Of a DNA stretch of 64,000 nucleotides, positions 12,151 through 20,487 are shown one piece after another. A program made the position numbers and the translations under genes. This DNA comes from Ichthyophis bannanicus (Eukaryota; Chordata; Amphibia; Gymnophiona; Ichthyophiidae): positions 1,313,940,191 to 1,314,004,190 of the forward strand of contig CM066032.1 of NCBI GenBank assembly GCA_033557465.1, given 5' to 3'. Under the pieces are notes generated by a model. The model did no database searches, had not been told where the DNA came from, and saw nothing but the letters and a program-made list of their open reading frames with translations. Positions within the stretch are counted from its first letter, which is position 1. Each line of letters opens with the position of its first letter.

Positions 12151-12271
12151 CACACATGCATGCACATACAAGCATGCATACATAAACAGAACCCTTGACA
12201 GACATGCACGTACACAAATACACACACACACAACTGCTGATGCACACATGCACAAATACATGCAGAGAAAG
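12150..12271. repeat. CA/CATG-rich microsatellite, left flank of copy A
   Basis: Simple ACACACATGCATGCACATAC-type sequence. A related CATA/CATG array continues on the other side of copy A at 17875-17940, so A appears to have inserted into one microsatellite. Confidence 0.7.
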
Positions 12272-12480
12272 CACAGTTACTTACCTGTAACAGGTGATCT
12301 CTGGGAACAGCAGGAATTAGTCCTCACATATGGGTACGTCGGTACCGACGGAGCCCGTGCGGGAAAGCTCCCCAGCTTCTTAGAATAGAAGCTTTTGGGA
12401 CCTCCCACTGCACATGCGCACTGCCTTCCCGCCTTCCTGAACAGCTCTCCTCAGTTTCGAGTTTATAGCTGAGTCAACAG
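12272..12480 (-). repeat. Copy A 3' terminal inverted repeat
   Basis: Begins CACAGTTACTTACC, then the 15-base palindrome CACCTGTTACAGGTG in its CCTGTAACAGGTG form, then CACATATGGG and a 14-base perfect palindrome CGTCGGTACCGACG at 12337-12350. The inverted partner is 17690-17874. On the minus strand its outer edge reads CAG|GTAAGTAAC, a consensus splice donor. Confidence 0.9.
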
Positions 12481-12539
12481 AGAGAGGACAGGAAGATAGA
12501 TAGATAAAAGATACAACTCCTAGGGGAGGTGGGTGGGTT

Positions 12540-12655
12540 GTGAGGACTAATTCCTGCTGTTCCCAGAGATCACCTGTTACAGGTAAGTAACTGTGCTATC
12601 TCAAGGAACAAGCAGGAATAAGTCCTCACATATGGGGACTCCCTAGCTTAGATGC
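12540..12655 (-). repeat. Copy A internal complementary region
   Basis: Sequence around 12560-12600 (TTCCCAGAGATCACCTGTTA) is the reverse complement of the 3' outer end. Sequence around 12600-12640 (GGAACAAGCAGGAATAAGTC) is the reverse complement of the 5' outer end. Their abutment mimics the joined ends of a circle, as in DIRS-1. Confidence 0.9.
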
Positions 12656-12731
12656 ATGGGATCCCCTGTAAAGGTTCGCCATCTTCGTATGGATCTCAGG
12701 CATCCATTCTGGGAAGGTGGGCAGGAGTTGT

Positions 12732-13787
12732 TTAGGAATGGAACAGGTGCTTGAGGACAGCCTGGCCAAACAAGGCATCCCGGCGGGAGTCCTTGTCCAA
12801 ACAGTAATGGGCTGTGAAGGTATGAACCGAGGCCCAGGTAGCGGCTCGACAGATCTGATCTATGGAAACAGAGTGCAGATGAGCCATAGAAGTTGCCATG
12901 GCCCTCACATTGTGAGCAGTGACATGGCCTTCCAGAGAAATGTTTTTGCTCTGGTAAGCAAAAGAAATACACTGAGCAATCCAATTGGAAAGTGTACGCT
13001 TGGAGACTGGAAGTCCCAAATGGGAAGGATCAAAGGCCACAAAAAGTTGAGAAGACTTTCGATGTGGCTGAGTCCTATTAAGGTAAAAAGCGAGAGCTCT
13101 TTTACAATCCAGAGTATGAAGGTTCCTCTCTGCATTGGATGCATGAGGAGCTGGAAAAAAGACAGGTAGATATACCTCTTGATTAAGATGAAAAGGCGAG
13201 ACCACTTTAGGCATAAAGTGGGGATTCGTCCTAAGGACCACCTTATCATGATGAAATCTTGTGTAAGGTGGATTAGCCACTAAAGCCTGCAGCTCACTGA
13301 TGCGGCGAGCCGAAGTGACTGCAATGAGGAAGATGACCTTCCAGGAAAGAAATTTCAAGGAGGTGGAAAACATTGGCTCAAAAGGTGGCTTCATAAGTTG
13401 ACCGAGCACTAGATTCAAATCCCATGCGACCGGGGGTGGTCTGATGGGAGGTTTAGTGAGAGTCAGGCCTCTCATGAATCTTGCAACAAGAGGATGAGAG
13501 GAGATAGGTTGTCCATTTATATGTTGCAAGGATGCTGCAATAGCACTTAAATGGACTCTTACCGAATTCGTCTTGAGGCCTGCATTGGATAGATGCAGGA
13601 GATAATCAAGAAGAGAATTCAAAGGAAGTGCCAGAGGGTCAAGACCCTGCTGAGCACACCAAATGGAAAAACGTTTCCATTTGAAAGCATAGGAACGCCT
13701 GGTAGAGGGTTTCCTAGAGGCAGAAAGGATATCTTTCACTGGTTGGGAAAGATGAAAGTCTTGAAGGCTTAAGCCTTCAGTAACCAA
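12732..13787 (-). CDS. DIRS tyrosine recombinase, copy A
   Basis: The frame encodes about 351 residues, taken from the position where other copies have the MAAE start. It contains an SAM-like N-terminal region (STRRSYAFKWKRFSIWC, LHLSNAGLKTNSVRVHLSAI) and a catalytic domain with TSARRISELQAL (first Arg), the H-x-x-R motif in HNVRAMATS, and a C-terminal HYCLDKD that supplies the nucleophilic Tyr. No stop interrupts it. The expected ATG is TTG (13787-13785), so initiation is unclear: non-AUG start, recoding from pol, or a downstream start are all possible. It overlaps the pol end by about 19 bases in the -1 frame. Its role is to integrate circular element DNA. Confidence 0.9.
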   Translation of the reverse strand: MVTEGLSLQDFHLSQPVKDILSASRKPSTRRSYAFKWKRFSIWCAQQGLDPLALPLNSLLDYLLHLSNAGLKTNSVRVHLSAIAASLQHINGQPISSHPLVARFMRGLTLTKPPIRPPPVAWDLNLVLGQLMKPPFEPMFSTSLKFLSWKVIFLIAVTSARRISELQALVANPPYTRFHHDKVVLRTNPHFMPKVVSPFHLNQEVYLPVFFPAPHASNAERNLHTLDCKRALAFYLNRTQPHRKSSQLFVAFDPSHLGLPVSKRTLSNWIAQCISFAYQSKNISLEGHVTAHNVRAMATSMAHLHSVSIDQICRAATWASVHTFTAHYCLDKDSRRDALFGQAVLKHLFHS

Positions 13788-15691
13788 GCACTGAGGTGAA
13801 GGGATTTGGGGTTTGGGTGCCACAAAGTCCCCTCCTCCTGAGACAGGAGGTCTGGCGCAGCTCCCAGATCCAAGTAGGATCCCTGGGAGAGCTGTAGAAG
13901 TAGAGGGAACCACACTTGGCGTGGCCAGCGTGGAGCTATGAGGATCATAGTTCCATGATCCCTCTGGAGTTTGAACAGAGTCTTGGGAATCAAAGGAATG
14001 GGTGGAAAGGCATATAGGAATGCCTGACTCCAATTCAGGAGAAAGGCGTCCGTAGCCTGAGCTCCCTGACACGGAGTTCTGGAACAGAACCGGGGAAGTT
14101 TGGCATTCCACGGACTTGCAAAGAGGTCTATGTCCGGGGTCCCCCATTCCTGAAAGATTCGGTTTATTTGGTCCAAATGTAGGGACCATTCGTGTGGCAG
14201 CAGAACTCGACTGAGCCTGTCTGCCCGAGAGTTTTGAACTCCTGGGAGATACACTGCTAGCAGGTGAATCTGATGCTCTCTGGCGAAGGCCCATAGTCTT
14301 AGAGCTTCGTTGCAAAGCGACAGAGAGCCCGTCCCTCCTTGTTTGTTTATGTAAAACATGGCCACCTGATTGTCCGTCTGAACTAGGACAGTGAGGTTGG
14401 CTAGGAGGGAGTGGAAGACCTTGAGGGCAAGGTAAATTGCTCGCAGTTCCAGAAGATTGATATGAAGGGTGGTCTCCTGTAGAGACCAAGTGCCCTGAGT
14501 GGAGAGAGTTTGCAGATGGGCTCCCCACCCTGTTTGGGAGGCATCTGTTGTGAGGGTTGCTTGGGGTAGCAATGGTTGAAATGGAGCCCCCAACAACAGA
14601 TTCTTGGTGGAAGTCCACCAGTGGAGGGACCAAAACAGACGATCGGAGGTTTGTATTTGGTCTGAGAGCGCTCCTGACGCCTGAGTCCACTGAGTGGCCA
14701 GGGTCCATTGAGCTGCTCTCATATGAAGACGAGCATAGGGCACCACATGCACTGTGGAGGCCATATGACCCAGTAGGCGTAGCATTTCCCTGGCTGTCAA
14801 GTGAGTGCTGGACTGAGCTTGGGAGGCCAAACTCAGGAGGCGCTGGCCTCGAACATGTGGAAGGTAGGCCCTTGCAGTGATGGTGTCCAACTGGGCCCCT
14901 ATGAATTCTAGAGATTGAGTAGGGATGAGTTGGGACTTGGGAAGGTTTACTACCAGTCCCAGATACTGCAAAAGGCTCCTTGTGTGGTCCAGGGAAATCT
15001 GGGCCTGTGACTGAGTTGGAGCTCGGATGAGCCAGTCGTCCAGATATGGGAAGACAAAGATTCCCATGCCTCTTAGAAATGCGGCGACGACTGCCATGCA
15101 TTTTGTGAATACTCTTGGAGCAGAGGCTAGACCGAAGGGGAGTACTCTGTATTGGAAATGTTTTCCCTGAAACAGAAAGCGAAGATACTTTCTGTGGGAT
15201 GGATGGATGAGTATATGTGTATACGCATCCTGTAGGTCTAGAGAACAAAGCCAGTCCTGACCCTGGAGGTAAGGAAGGAGAATGCCGAGAGACAGCATTT
15301 TGAATTTCTCCTTGAAGAGAAATTTGTTCAATTCTCTCAGATCTAGGATTGGTCTGAATCCCCCTGTCTTCTTTGGAATGAGAAAATAAGGGGAGTAGAA
15401 ACCGGACCCTTGTTGAGGAAGAGGAACCTCTTCTATGGCCCCTTGGGCAAGAAGAGAGGAAACCTCTTGACCCAACAGGGTTAGGAGAGATGGGGGAGAA
15501 TTGAATGGTCTCACCATATGATGGGGAGGAAGGCTGGAGAAATGAAGTTTGTAACCCTCTCGAATGATAGAGAGGGTCCATTGTTCTGTTGTGATTTGTT
15601 CCCATCTGGGAGCAAAGTGAACCAACCTTCCGGGTATGGTGAGAGGTTCTGGTTGTGTTAGAACCAGAAGTGGCAAGTTCCCTAGGAGCAA
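13769..15691 (-). CDS. DIRS reverse transcriptase/RNase H polyprotein, copy A
   Basis: About 640 residues. RT blocks in order: YFLIPKKTGGFRPILDLREL, DWLCSLDLQDAYTHI (first catalytic Asp), FQYRVLPFGLASAPRVFTK and FPYLDDWLIR with the YLDD catalytic pair. RNase H follows with TTDASQTGWGAH, INLLELRAIYLAL, VQTDNQVAMF and RADRLSR. After that comes a DIRS-type C-terminal region (AFPPIPLIPKTLFKLQ, ILIAPRWPRQVW) at the place where DIRS pol usually carries a Dam-like methyltransferase domain; I did not verify that fold. The frame is +1 relative to gag and begins immediately after the gag stop without an ATG, so expression probably needs recoding. No internal stops. Confidence 0.92.
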   Translation of the reverse strand: MLLGNLPLLVLTQPEPLTIPGRLVHFAPRWEQITTEQWTLSIIREGYKLHFSSLPPHHMVRPFNSPPSLLTLLGQEVSSLLAQGAIEEVPLPQQGSGFYSPYFLIPKKTGGFRPILDLRELNKFLFKEKFKMLSLGILLPYLQGQDWLCSLDLQDAYTHILIHPSHRKYLRFLFQGKHFQYRVLPFGLASAPRVFTKCMAVVAAFLRGMGIFVFPYLDDWLIRAPTQSQAQISLDHTRSLLQYLGLVVNLPKSQLIPTQSLEFIGAQLDTITARAYLPHVRGQRLLSLASQAQSSTHLTAREMLRLLGHMASTVHVVPYARLHMRAAQWTLATQWTQASGALSDQIQTSDRLFWSLHWWTSTKNLLLGAPFQPLLPQATLTTDASQTGWGAHLQTLSTQGTWSLQETTLHINLLELRAIYLALKVFHSLLANLTVLVQTDNQVAMFYINKQGGTGSLSLCNEALRLWAFAREHQIHLLAVYLPGVQNSRADRLSRVLLPHEWSLHLDQINRIFQEWGTPDIDLFASPWNAKLPRFCSRTPCQGAQATDAFLLNWSQAFLYAFPPIPLIPKTLFKLQRDHGTMILIAPRWPRQVWFPLLLQLSQGSYLDLGAAPDLLSQEEGTLWHPNPKSLHLSAWLLKA

Positions 15692-15705
15692 GTCAAAACC
15701 CCTGA
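15680..15705 (-). promoter_or_regulatory. gag-pol junction with possible recoding site, copy A
   Basis: On the minus strand gag ends CAG GGG TTT TGA, while pol continues in the +1 frame as GGT TTT GAC TTG. Copy B has the same layout with CAG GGT GGG GGT TTT TGA C. The conserved homopolymer run immediately before the stop suggests programmed recoding (+1 or -2). This is inference from frame geometry only. Confidence 0.5.
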
Positions 15706-17498
15706 GGGGTTGGAGCCTGCTGAGCTACAGTAGCTGCTGCAGGCTTAGCTCGTGCTTGTTTGGATTGCTGACGCTTAGCAGTATAGCGAGGTTGAGAAGA
15801 CTGCTGGCCAGTATTTGAAGCAACTCTGGCCTTCTTATAGTAAGGCCTTTTAAAAGACTTTTTCTTAGTAGGAATTGAAGTGGACTTTGAAAGTCTTTCC
15901 AAGGTGGCATTTTCAGCATCCATCTGGGTGGCTTTGATTTGCCACTCTTCCCCAAATAAGTTCTCACCTGTACAGGGCAGATTCCGTAAGCCATCTAGAA
16001 CCCAAGGTTCCAGATCAGAGGCCTGGAGCCAAGCAAGACGTCGGGCTGCAATAGCAATGCCCGAAGCCCTACTGGCTCCCTCAAAGGAATCATATGCTGC
16101 CCTATTAGAGAACTTAGAAACCTCTAAGAGTTGTTTCACTAGGGAAAGGAATCCCTGCTTTTTATCCTCAGGGATAAAGGGGGCAAAATGCCGCACCTTT
16201 TTGGCAAGTTCCTCCAGGAACATGCCCATATAGAGACTGTAGGAATTAATCCTGGCTATAAGCATACTAGCCTGGAAAATTTTCCTACCAAAAGAGTCCA
16301 AAGTCTTACATTCCCGTCCTGGAGGGGTGGAAGAGTGCCTTTTGGTACTCCTAATCTTCTTCATTGCAGACTTCACCACAATAGAGTGGTGGGGCAATTG
16401 AGTCTTTTGGAAACCAGGAGAAGGAGGGACCCTATACATGGTGTCCAACCTACGGGAATAAGGAGACAAAGTCAAAGGATTTTCCCAGAAATCCATCAGT
16501 TGTTCTTGAAGGATTTCATGGATAGGCAGGGTAACTGCCTCCTTAGGGGCCTTTGAGTATCCCAAAATATCCAGTTTTTTGGATCTGGGTTCCTTTTCAG
16601 AGGATGTGGTAATAGAAAGGGCTGTAGCCATATCTAAAACAAAGTCCTGGAAGGACAAATCCTCTGGAGGGGACATTCTCCTTTTAGGAGAAGAGGGCTC
16701 CTCAGGTAAGTTGAGTGAAAACTCAGCAGAATCATCAGAGGAGTGAAAATCCTCAGAGGAATCGGTGCTTTCCTCTAACGCACGATACGCGTACCGATCG
16801 GTATCGATATCGGGCGTATCGGGTATGGAACCGGTATGGAGCGAAAGCCCATACGGTACCGACTTGCGTTTAGAGGTGGACGGCCTCGATACCGGCATGG
16901 CGGACGATACCGGTATCGGGCCCGGAACCGCTGAAAGCGGAACCGATGGCGTTGCAGCTTTAATGAAAGCCATGACGGCCTGCTGCATGGACTGTACAGT
17001 ATCGCCCATGGACGCCATAGCTGCCTGGATGTCGGTACCGGAGTGACCCGGTACCCCAGAGCAGGCTAACAGGTGATCTGTCGAGGCCGTAGCATCGATA
17101 TCAACCTGAGACCCCTGAATTGGCGTTTTTGGAAGTTGGACTTCCCGCCGGGGTTGTTTGGCTGGGGCAGGGTCCTCAAGTTCTAAGCTAAGAGCCTCTC
17201 GATGCTTTGAAGGAGATTTGCTCTTTGAGGACTTGCCCACAGAAGGTTTGGTTACCTGAGATCCATCCGGAGAAGAAGACCTGGATGACTGTGATGCTGT
17301 ATTCTCTGAAGCAAACAGCACATGGAATTTGTTGGCCCGGTTCTGCAGCCCACGTTTAGACATGTGGGAGCAAGATGGGCAGTCCGGTATGGAATGGTCA
17401 GGCCCCAAACATTTCAGACACCATTCATGGGTGTCTGTGACTGAAATAACAGCATTACATTTGGTACACTTCTTAAATCCAGGGGCTGGCTTCTCCAT
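15693..17498 (-). CDS. DIRS Gag-like protein, copy A
   Basis: 601 residues from ATG. The N-terminus has a Cys/His zinc-binding module (residues about 9-46: FKKCTKC, THEWCLKCLGPDH, CPSC). A long Ser/Pro-rich low-complexity stretch follows. The conserved DIRS gag core (residues about 330-520) includes RRLDTMYRVPPSPGFQKTQL, RINSYSLYMGMFLEELAK and the CTGENLFG motif. The C-terminus is basic and Gln/Ala-rich, ending PTPQGF. The stop overlaps the pol frame at GGGGTTTTGAC. It presumably packages the element RNA. No stops or frameshifts. Confidence 0.9.
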   Translation of the reverse strand: MEKPAPGFKKCTKCNAVISVTDTHEWCLKCLGPDHSIPDCPSCSHMSKRGLQNRANKFHVLFASENTASQSSRSSSPDGSQVTKPSVGKSSKSKSPSKHREALSLELEDPAPAKQPRREVQLPKTPIQGSQVDIDATASTDHLLACSGVPGHSGTDIQAAMASMGDTVQSMQQAVMAFIKAATPSVPLSAVPGPIPVSSAMPVSRPSTSKRKSVPYGLSLHTGSIPDTPDIDTDRYAYRALEESTDSSEDFHSSDDSAEFSLNLPEEPSSPKRRMSPPEDLSFQDFVLDMATALSITTSSEKEPRSKKLDILGYSKAPKEAVTLPIHEILQEQLMDFWENPLTLSPYSRRLDTMYRVPPSPGFQKTQLPHHSIVVKSAMKKIRSTKRHSSTPPGRECKTLDSFGRKIFQASMLIARINSYSLYMGMFLEELAKKVRHFAPFIPEDKKQGFLSLVKQLLEVSKFSNRAAYDSFEGASRASGIAIAARRLAWLQASDLEPWVLDGLRNLPCTGENLFGEEWQIKATQMDAENATLERLSKSTSIPTKKKSFKRPYYKKARVASNTGQQSSQPRYTAKRQQSKQARAKPAAATVAQQAPTPQGF

Positions 17499-17689
17499 GA
17501 GGAGAAATTGAGTAGGCCGAGAGGCCTCTCTGAAGTGACCAAAAAGCTAAAAAATAAGAAAAAAGAATTATAATTTTTTAAGAAAGAAAGAAAAGACCGG
17601 CGATACCGGTATCGGTATGGGGAAGGCAGGTACGCGGTCTAAAGAAACAAATAAAATAACAATTTCTTCAGCGGTGACAGGAACACGAC

Positions 17690-17874
17690 CTGCTGGCTCC
17701 GCGGAAAAAGAGAAACTGAGGAGAGCTGTTCAGGAAGGCGGGAAGGCAGTGCGCATGTGCAGTGGGAGGTCCCAAAAGCTTCTATTCTAAGAAGCTGGGG
17801 AGCTTTCCCGCACGGGCTCCGTCGGTACCGACGTACCCATATGTGAGGACTTATTCCTGCTTGTTCCTGGAGAT
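17690..17874 (-). repeat. Copy A 5' terminal inverted repeat
   Basis: Reverse complement of 12285-12475, with the same palindrome CGTCGGTACCGACG at 17820-17833 and the element end TTCCTGCTTGTTCCTGGAGA. The region between here and the gag ATG (17499-17690) is the untranslated leader. Confidence 0.9.
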
Positions 17875-18049
17875 CTCCCGGCATACATACATAGGCAAGT
17901 GTCATACAAACACATGCATGCATACATACATACATACCAAGCCATCAATATACCCACTGGCCCCCCAACACATACTGCCCCCTATACACACCACCTCCAG
18001 ATGCTCAGACCACACCCATCCTCCCTCATCTCCACAGATATACAGTTAA
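17875..18049. repeat. CATA/CATG microsatellite and short spacer, right flank of copy A
   Basis: CATACATACATAC-type simple repeat to about 17940, then C-rich spacer without recognisable coding content up to the start of copy G. Confidence 0.7.
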
Positions 18050-18400
18050 GGTAGTTACTCACCTGTAGCAGATATTCTCCGAGGATAGCAGAAAAGGTCC
18101 TCCCATATGGGTGATGACACACACCGGAGACTGCGCAAGAGTATTCTCAGCTCCTTCTGGAAGCTTTTGGAACTCTCTCCTGCTCATGCATATCATCTTC
18201 CTGCCCGCCACTGCAGCACCATCTTTCTTCAGTCTTATACTATAGCTATAATAGAACCTCCTAGGGGAGGTAGGTGGATTGTGAGGACTTTTCCTGCCAT
18301 CCAAACAGAACATCTGCTACAGATGACTACCTACCTTTTCTCCATGGACAAGCAGGAAATAAGTCTTCACATATGGGACTCCTTAGTTATAGGCTATCTT
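18050..18400 (-). repeat. Copy G 3' terminal repeat and internal complementary region
   Basis: Diverged form of the family repeat: GTAGTTACTCACCTGTAGCAG at the outer edge, CCATATGGGTGATG, the CTCCTAGGGGAGGTAGGTGG segment common to all copies before the complementary region, and CTGCTACAGATGACTAC within it. The left flank ends in AAG. Confidence 0.75.
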
Positions 18401-18539
18401 AAACAAAAAGGGAAAGCCAATAATATTTTTGTTGGAAAAAGGCCTTTTGTATTTCATATTCATATATTCATATCTATATCTATATATATCTATATATATA
18501 TATAGCTTTTTTAAAGGTAGCCATAACAGAAATAGTAAT

Positions 18540-18877
18540 GGGCCTAGGAAGGATGAAGTTGGATTCTATTCCCCAGATTCCGTAGTACCAAAGTGCTGTC
18601 GCGTCAGAAATCTCCCTCCAGACAGTAATGAGATGTGAATATTGCGGCCATGCAAATCTCTTTCATGGAGACTGAGAACAAGTGGGCCACCGACGCAGAC
18701 CTGACATCATGGACCACGATATGACCCTCAAGGCTTAGGCCTGCCTGGGCATAAGTGAAAAAGTTGCAAGTCTGCTAGCCAAACTGAAAGTGAGCGTTTG
18801 GGGATGGCAACCCCTAGCTTTTTGGGGTGAAAAGAAACAAAAATCTGGATGGACTTTTTATGGGCTTTCTTCCGCTT
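18540..18877 (-). pseudogene. DIRS recombinase C-terminal remnant, copy G
   Basis: Nucleotide-level resemblance to the recombinase of copy A is visible on the minus strand, including the GAGGGTCATATCGTGGTCC region equivalent to the H-x-x-R motif. No frame is preserved. A TATA microsatellite at 18470-18505 interrupts the upstream part. Confidence 0.6.
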
Positions 18878-19075
18878 CAAGTATTTATTTATTTATTTAT
18901 TTATTTGCATCTCTTATATACCGCGCTATTACAATCAGTGCGGTTTACAGTGGAACAGAACATAAAACAATGTAGCAGTTACATTGGGTTTACAATAAAA
19001 CATGGGATACAAACTTGGAAAAACAGGGGGAAAAACTATGTACAGTGTTATAGAAGTGGAGGATTAAAGGATTAT
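18878..19075 (-). mobile_element. L2-like LINE 3' end fragment
   Basis: On the minus strand the sequence ends GTAAACCGCACTGATTGTAA, then GCGGTATATAAGAGATGC and an (AATA)n tail at 18880-18905. The paired AACCGC/GCGGT hairpin followed by an ATAA-repeat tail is shared with the LINE ends at 40170-40230 and 55330-55405. Confidence 0.65.
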
Positions 19076-19224
19076 AGAAGTGGAGGATTAAGGGGGGGCG
19101 GAGCCCGATGTCCAGCGGGATGGTCGCATAACGCTGAGGCTCCCGAGAGGCCTACTCAGAATCCTGAATTAACACCGGACATACTCGAATTTCTGCTCTG
19201 ATCTTGCCGGGGCACATTGGTGAG

Positions 19225-20073
19225 ATGGCGGGGACCAAACCCACGCGCCTGGAATTCGGATCTCCAGCGGCGTCTCATGGTAAACGCTCCAAAATTGAAC
19301 CCCCGTCCCCGCAGAAGGGGCTGGCTCTGCGCGAGGGCCCCGAAATGCAGCAGGAAATCCTTGCAGAAATTAGAGGGGTTAAGGACCTCGTGCAGTCAAA
19401 CGGTGAAGCACTTCGAGCGCTGAGGGAAGATCTTGGTGTACTGCAAGGTAGGCTGGAGGGGCTCTCTTCGCGTCAGGACAAAATGGAGAGTATATTAGAC
19501 TCCCATGCGGTCCGGCTGTCCAAACTCGACAAAGTTGAACGCCAGGTGCGGGCCTTGCAGAAAGAAGTGGAAGATGGCAATAATAGAGCACGCCGCAACA
19601 ATCTACGCCTCGTGGGCATACCGGAGGGAGCGGAATTGGGAGACATGAAGGAGTTTTTAGGTAAAATCCTCCCTTCCATGCTCCAAATCACCTTTACCAA
19701 AGAATTGGAGATCGATCGCGCTCATCGTGTACCCACAAACATAACGCTCAACAGGAAGACCCCGCGGCCTATCATCTTTCGACTTTTGAGATTTCAACAT
19801 GTGGAACAAATTCTCCGTGCCTCCCGGGCAAAGGGCCATATGGAGTTTGAGAGCCACAAGGTCTCCTTCTATCCTGACTTGGCTAAACCCACGGTCGACC
19901 GCCGAAAGCGCTTTCTGGAATTTCGGCCGAGGCTTCAACAACTACAAGCCCGCTATGGCCTGTTATACCCGGCCAAGCTCCGAGTTACGCTTCACAATCA
20001 GACAAGAACATTTGAGGACCCTGATCTACTAGCGGAGTTTTTGGACTCTAAAGAAGCCGACTTGATGCGCTGA
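19225..20073 (+). CDS. L1-like ORF1 protein (RNA-binding chaperone type)
   Basis: 282 residues from the ATG of MAGTKPTRLEFG; upstream in-frame codons open to a TTG at 19204 are probably leader. A predicted coiled coil spans about residues 45-120 (heptad-like LAEIRGVKDLVQSNG and ALREDLGVLQGRLEGLSSRQ). It is followed by the RRM-like region with NNLRLVGIPEG, ELEIDRAHRVP and RPIIFRLLRF, typical of L1 ORF1p. A C-terminal domain follows (LQARYGLLYPAKLRVT). No stop or frameshift. It would form trimers on LINE RNA. Confidence 0.9.
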   Translation: MAGTKPTRLEFGSPAASHGKRSKIEPPSPQKGLALREGPEMQQEILAEIRGVKDLVQSNGEALRALREDLGVLQGRLEGLSSRQDKMESILDSHAVRLSKLDKVERQVRALQKEVEDGNNRARRNNLRLVGIPEGAELGDMKEFLGKILPSMLQITFTKELEIDRAHRVPTNITLNRKTPRPIIFRLLRFQHVEQILRASRAKGHMEFESHKVSFYPDLAKPTVDRRKRFLEFRPRLQQLQARYGLLYPAKLRVTLHNQTRTFEDPDLLAEFLDSKEADLMR

Positions 20074-20487
20074 CTTCCAGAATATTCCCACCAGTACTCT
20101 CATATCCGCGTGCCTGCCATACTGGATGTACCGCGGTTCAGCGAAGAGTCTGTCGAGGGCGGTTTGCTGCCTTATTTTGAGGATACCTGGGACCCGACTC
20201 CATCTACCCATAGTAGCCTCGACGAGTATCAGAGACAGTGTTACTTATGGACTCTGGTGTTTCTTTTCTTTTACTATGTCTCTCTCTTCCTCTCTGGGGC
20301 CTCCTCCCGCAGACATCTGGTCGCCATATTCATTGGGGGTTTTGCTTCTTCTCTAGGTTACTTTGGTGCATATTTTTCAATATGGGTGTATTGGCCAGTA
20401 TACTTGGTGCTTATGTCATTATTGTACAGATTCTGATTATGTTGTAAGTTTTCAAGCGCTCTTACTTAAAATGTCTGTTATCGATTG

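Larger units (their letters stand above)
12272..17874 (-). mobile_element. DIRS copy A, complete and apparently coding-competent
   Basis: This is a 5.6 kb tyrosine-recombinase retrotransposon with terminal inverted repeats at 12272-12480 and 17690-17874, an internal complementary region at about 12540-12650, and three open frames in the order gag, RT/RNase H, recombinase. I see no mismatch between the two terminal repeats over roughly 140 bases, from the AGTCCTCACATATGGG motif to CTCCTCAGTTT. That suggests a young insertion. It lies in sense orientation in the SUCLG1 intron. Elements of this class replicate through a circular DNA made with the help of the internal complementary region, and integrate by a recombinase instead of a DDE integrase. 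Confidence 0.92.

Noticed and set aside
13800..15605. N-terminal 600 residues of the 957-codon frame upstream of the copy A recombinase (and the equivalents in B and D)
   Set aside because: It overprints the RT/RNase H frame, is Ser/Pro/His-rich without domains, and its open state follows from pol codon use. Only the part after the MAAE-equivalent position is taken as recombinase.
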